A DNA stretch of 22,501 bases, from assembly GCA_046542915.1 (NCBI GenBank), contig JBKHAI010000008.1, forward strand, positions 1 to 22,501, in the 5' to 3' direction. Source of the stretch: SKVL01 sp046542915 (GTDB taxonomy: Bacteria > Patescibacteriota > Minisyncoccia > Phycocordibacterales > CSBR16-193). Positions 22,472 through 22,501 of the stretch are shown piece after piece. The notes beneath the pieces were generated by a model. The model made no database searches and was not told where the DNA came from. It saw only the letters and a list, made by a program, of their open reading frames with translations. The stretch's first letter is position 1, and every line of letters begins with the position of its first letter. The position numbers and the translations under genes were made by a program.

Positions 22472-22501
22472 ATATTCTCATATTCTAGAATATGAGAATA
22501 T
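22472..22501. repeat. Perfect 30-bp palindrome at the window edge
   Basis: Two copies of ATATTCT separated by C, then two copies of AGAATAT separated by G, forming a perfect inverted repeat with 15-bp arms and no loop. It lies 106 nt after the secA stop and reaches the last base of the window, so its full extent is unknown. It could be an operator, a repeat element or part of a weak terminator. Confidence 0.7.

Noticed and set aside
1..22501. CRISPR arrays, insertion sequences, phage genes or toxin-antitoxin pairs
   Set aside because: No regular repeat-spacer array, transposase motif, att-like duplication or small toxin-like pair was seen on either strand.

Overview
The window looks like chromosomal core sequence from a reduced-genome bacterium, most plausibly a member of the Patescibacteria/CPR (Parcubacteria-like). 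The evidence is circumstantial: a fermentative energy module with a two-subunit 2-oxoacid:ferredoxin oxidoreductase and ADP-forming acetyl-CoA synthetase; a VirD4-like ATPase and a DUF4015-type protein interleaved with murein genes; a tRNA-Leu without encoded CCA; short A/T-rich spacers; and no convincing Shine-Dalgarno sequence before any of the 16 genes. UGA is used as a stop (murD, acetyl-CoA synthetase beta), so the UGA-recoded lineages (Absconditabacteria, Gracilibacteria) are unlikely. I see no mobile element, CRISPR array or rRNA.

Layout. Positions 1-392 are gene-free, A/T-rich and hold copies of a degenerate repeat. A small four-helix membrane protein (393-839) and pyruvate kinase (883-2304) lie on the + strand and converge on a bidirectional terminator (2360-2393). 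From 12189 back to 2448, seven minus-strand genes form one apparent operon in nearly metabolic order: glycerate 2-kinase, PEP synthase, enolase, acetyl-CoA synthetase beta and alpha, and oxidoreductase gamma-alpha and beta. Together they take glycerate to 2-phosphoglycerate, PEP, pyruvate, acetyl-CoA and acetate, with ATP formed at the last step and reduced ferredoxin formed by the oxidoreductase.

The most distinctive feature is in that operon. The acetyl-CoA synthetase alpha subunit carries a complete single-cluster ferredoxin at its C terminus. The adjacent oxidoreductase has no ferredoxin (delta) subunit, so the fused domain could be its electron acceptor. The fusion joint also carries an in-frame A_AAA_AAG heptamer and an internal ATG, which could in principle give separate alpha subunit or separate ferredoxin.

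A divergent intergenic region (12190-12432) separates this operon from a + strand cell-envelope block: tRNA-Leu(CAG), murD (only 4 nt after the tRNA), murC, a two-helix membrane protein, a membrane-anchored DUF4015-like TIM-barrel protein, a soluble VirD4/TraG-like ATPase, murB and secA. Promoter-like sequences before glycerate kinase, murC and secA place the predicted transcription start at or within about one base of the ATG, suggesting leaderless mRNAs. The window ends in a perfect 30-bp palindrome after secA.
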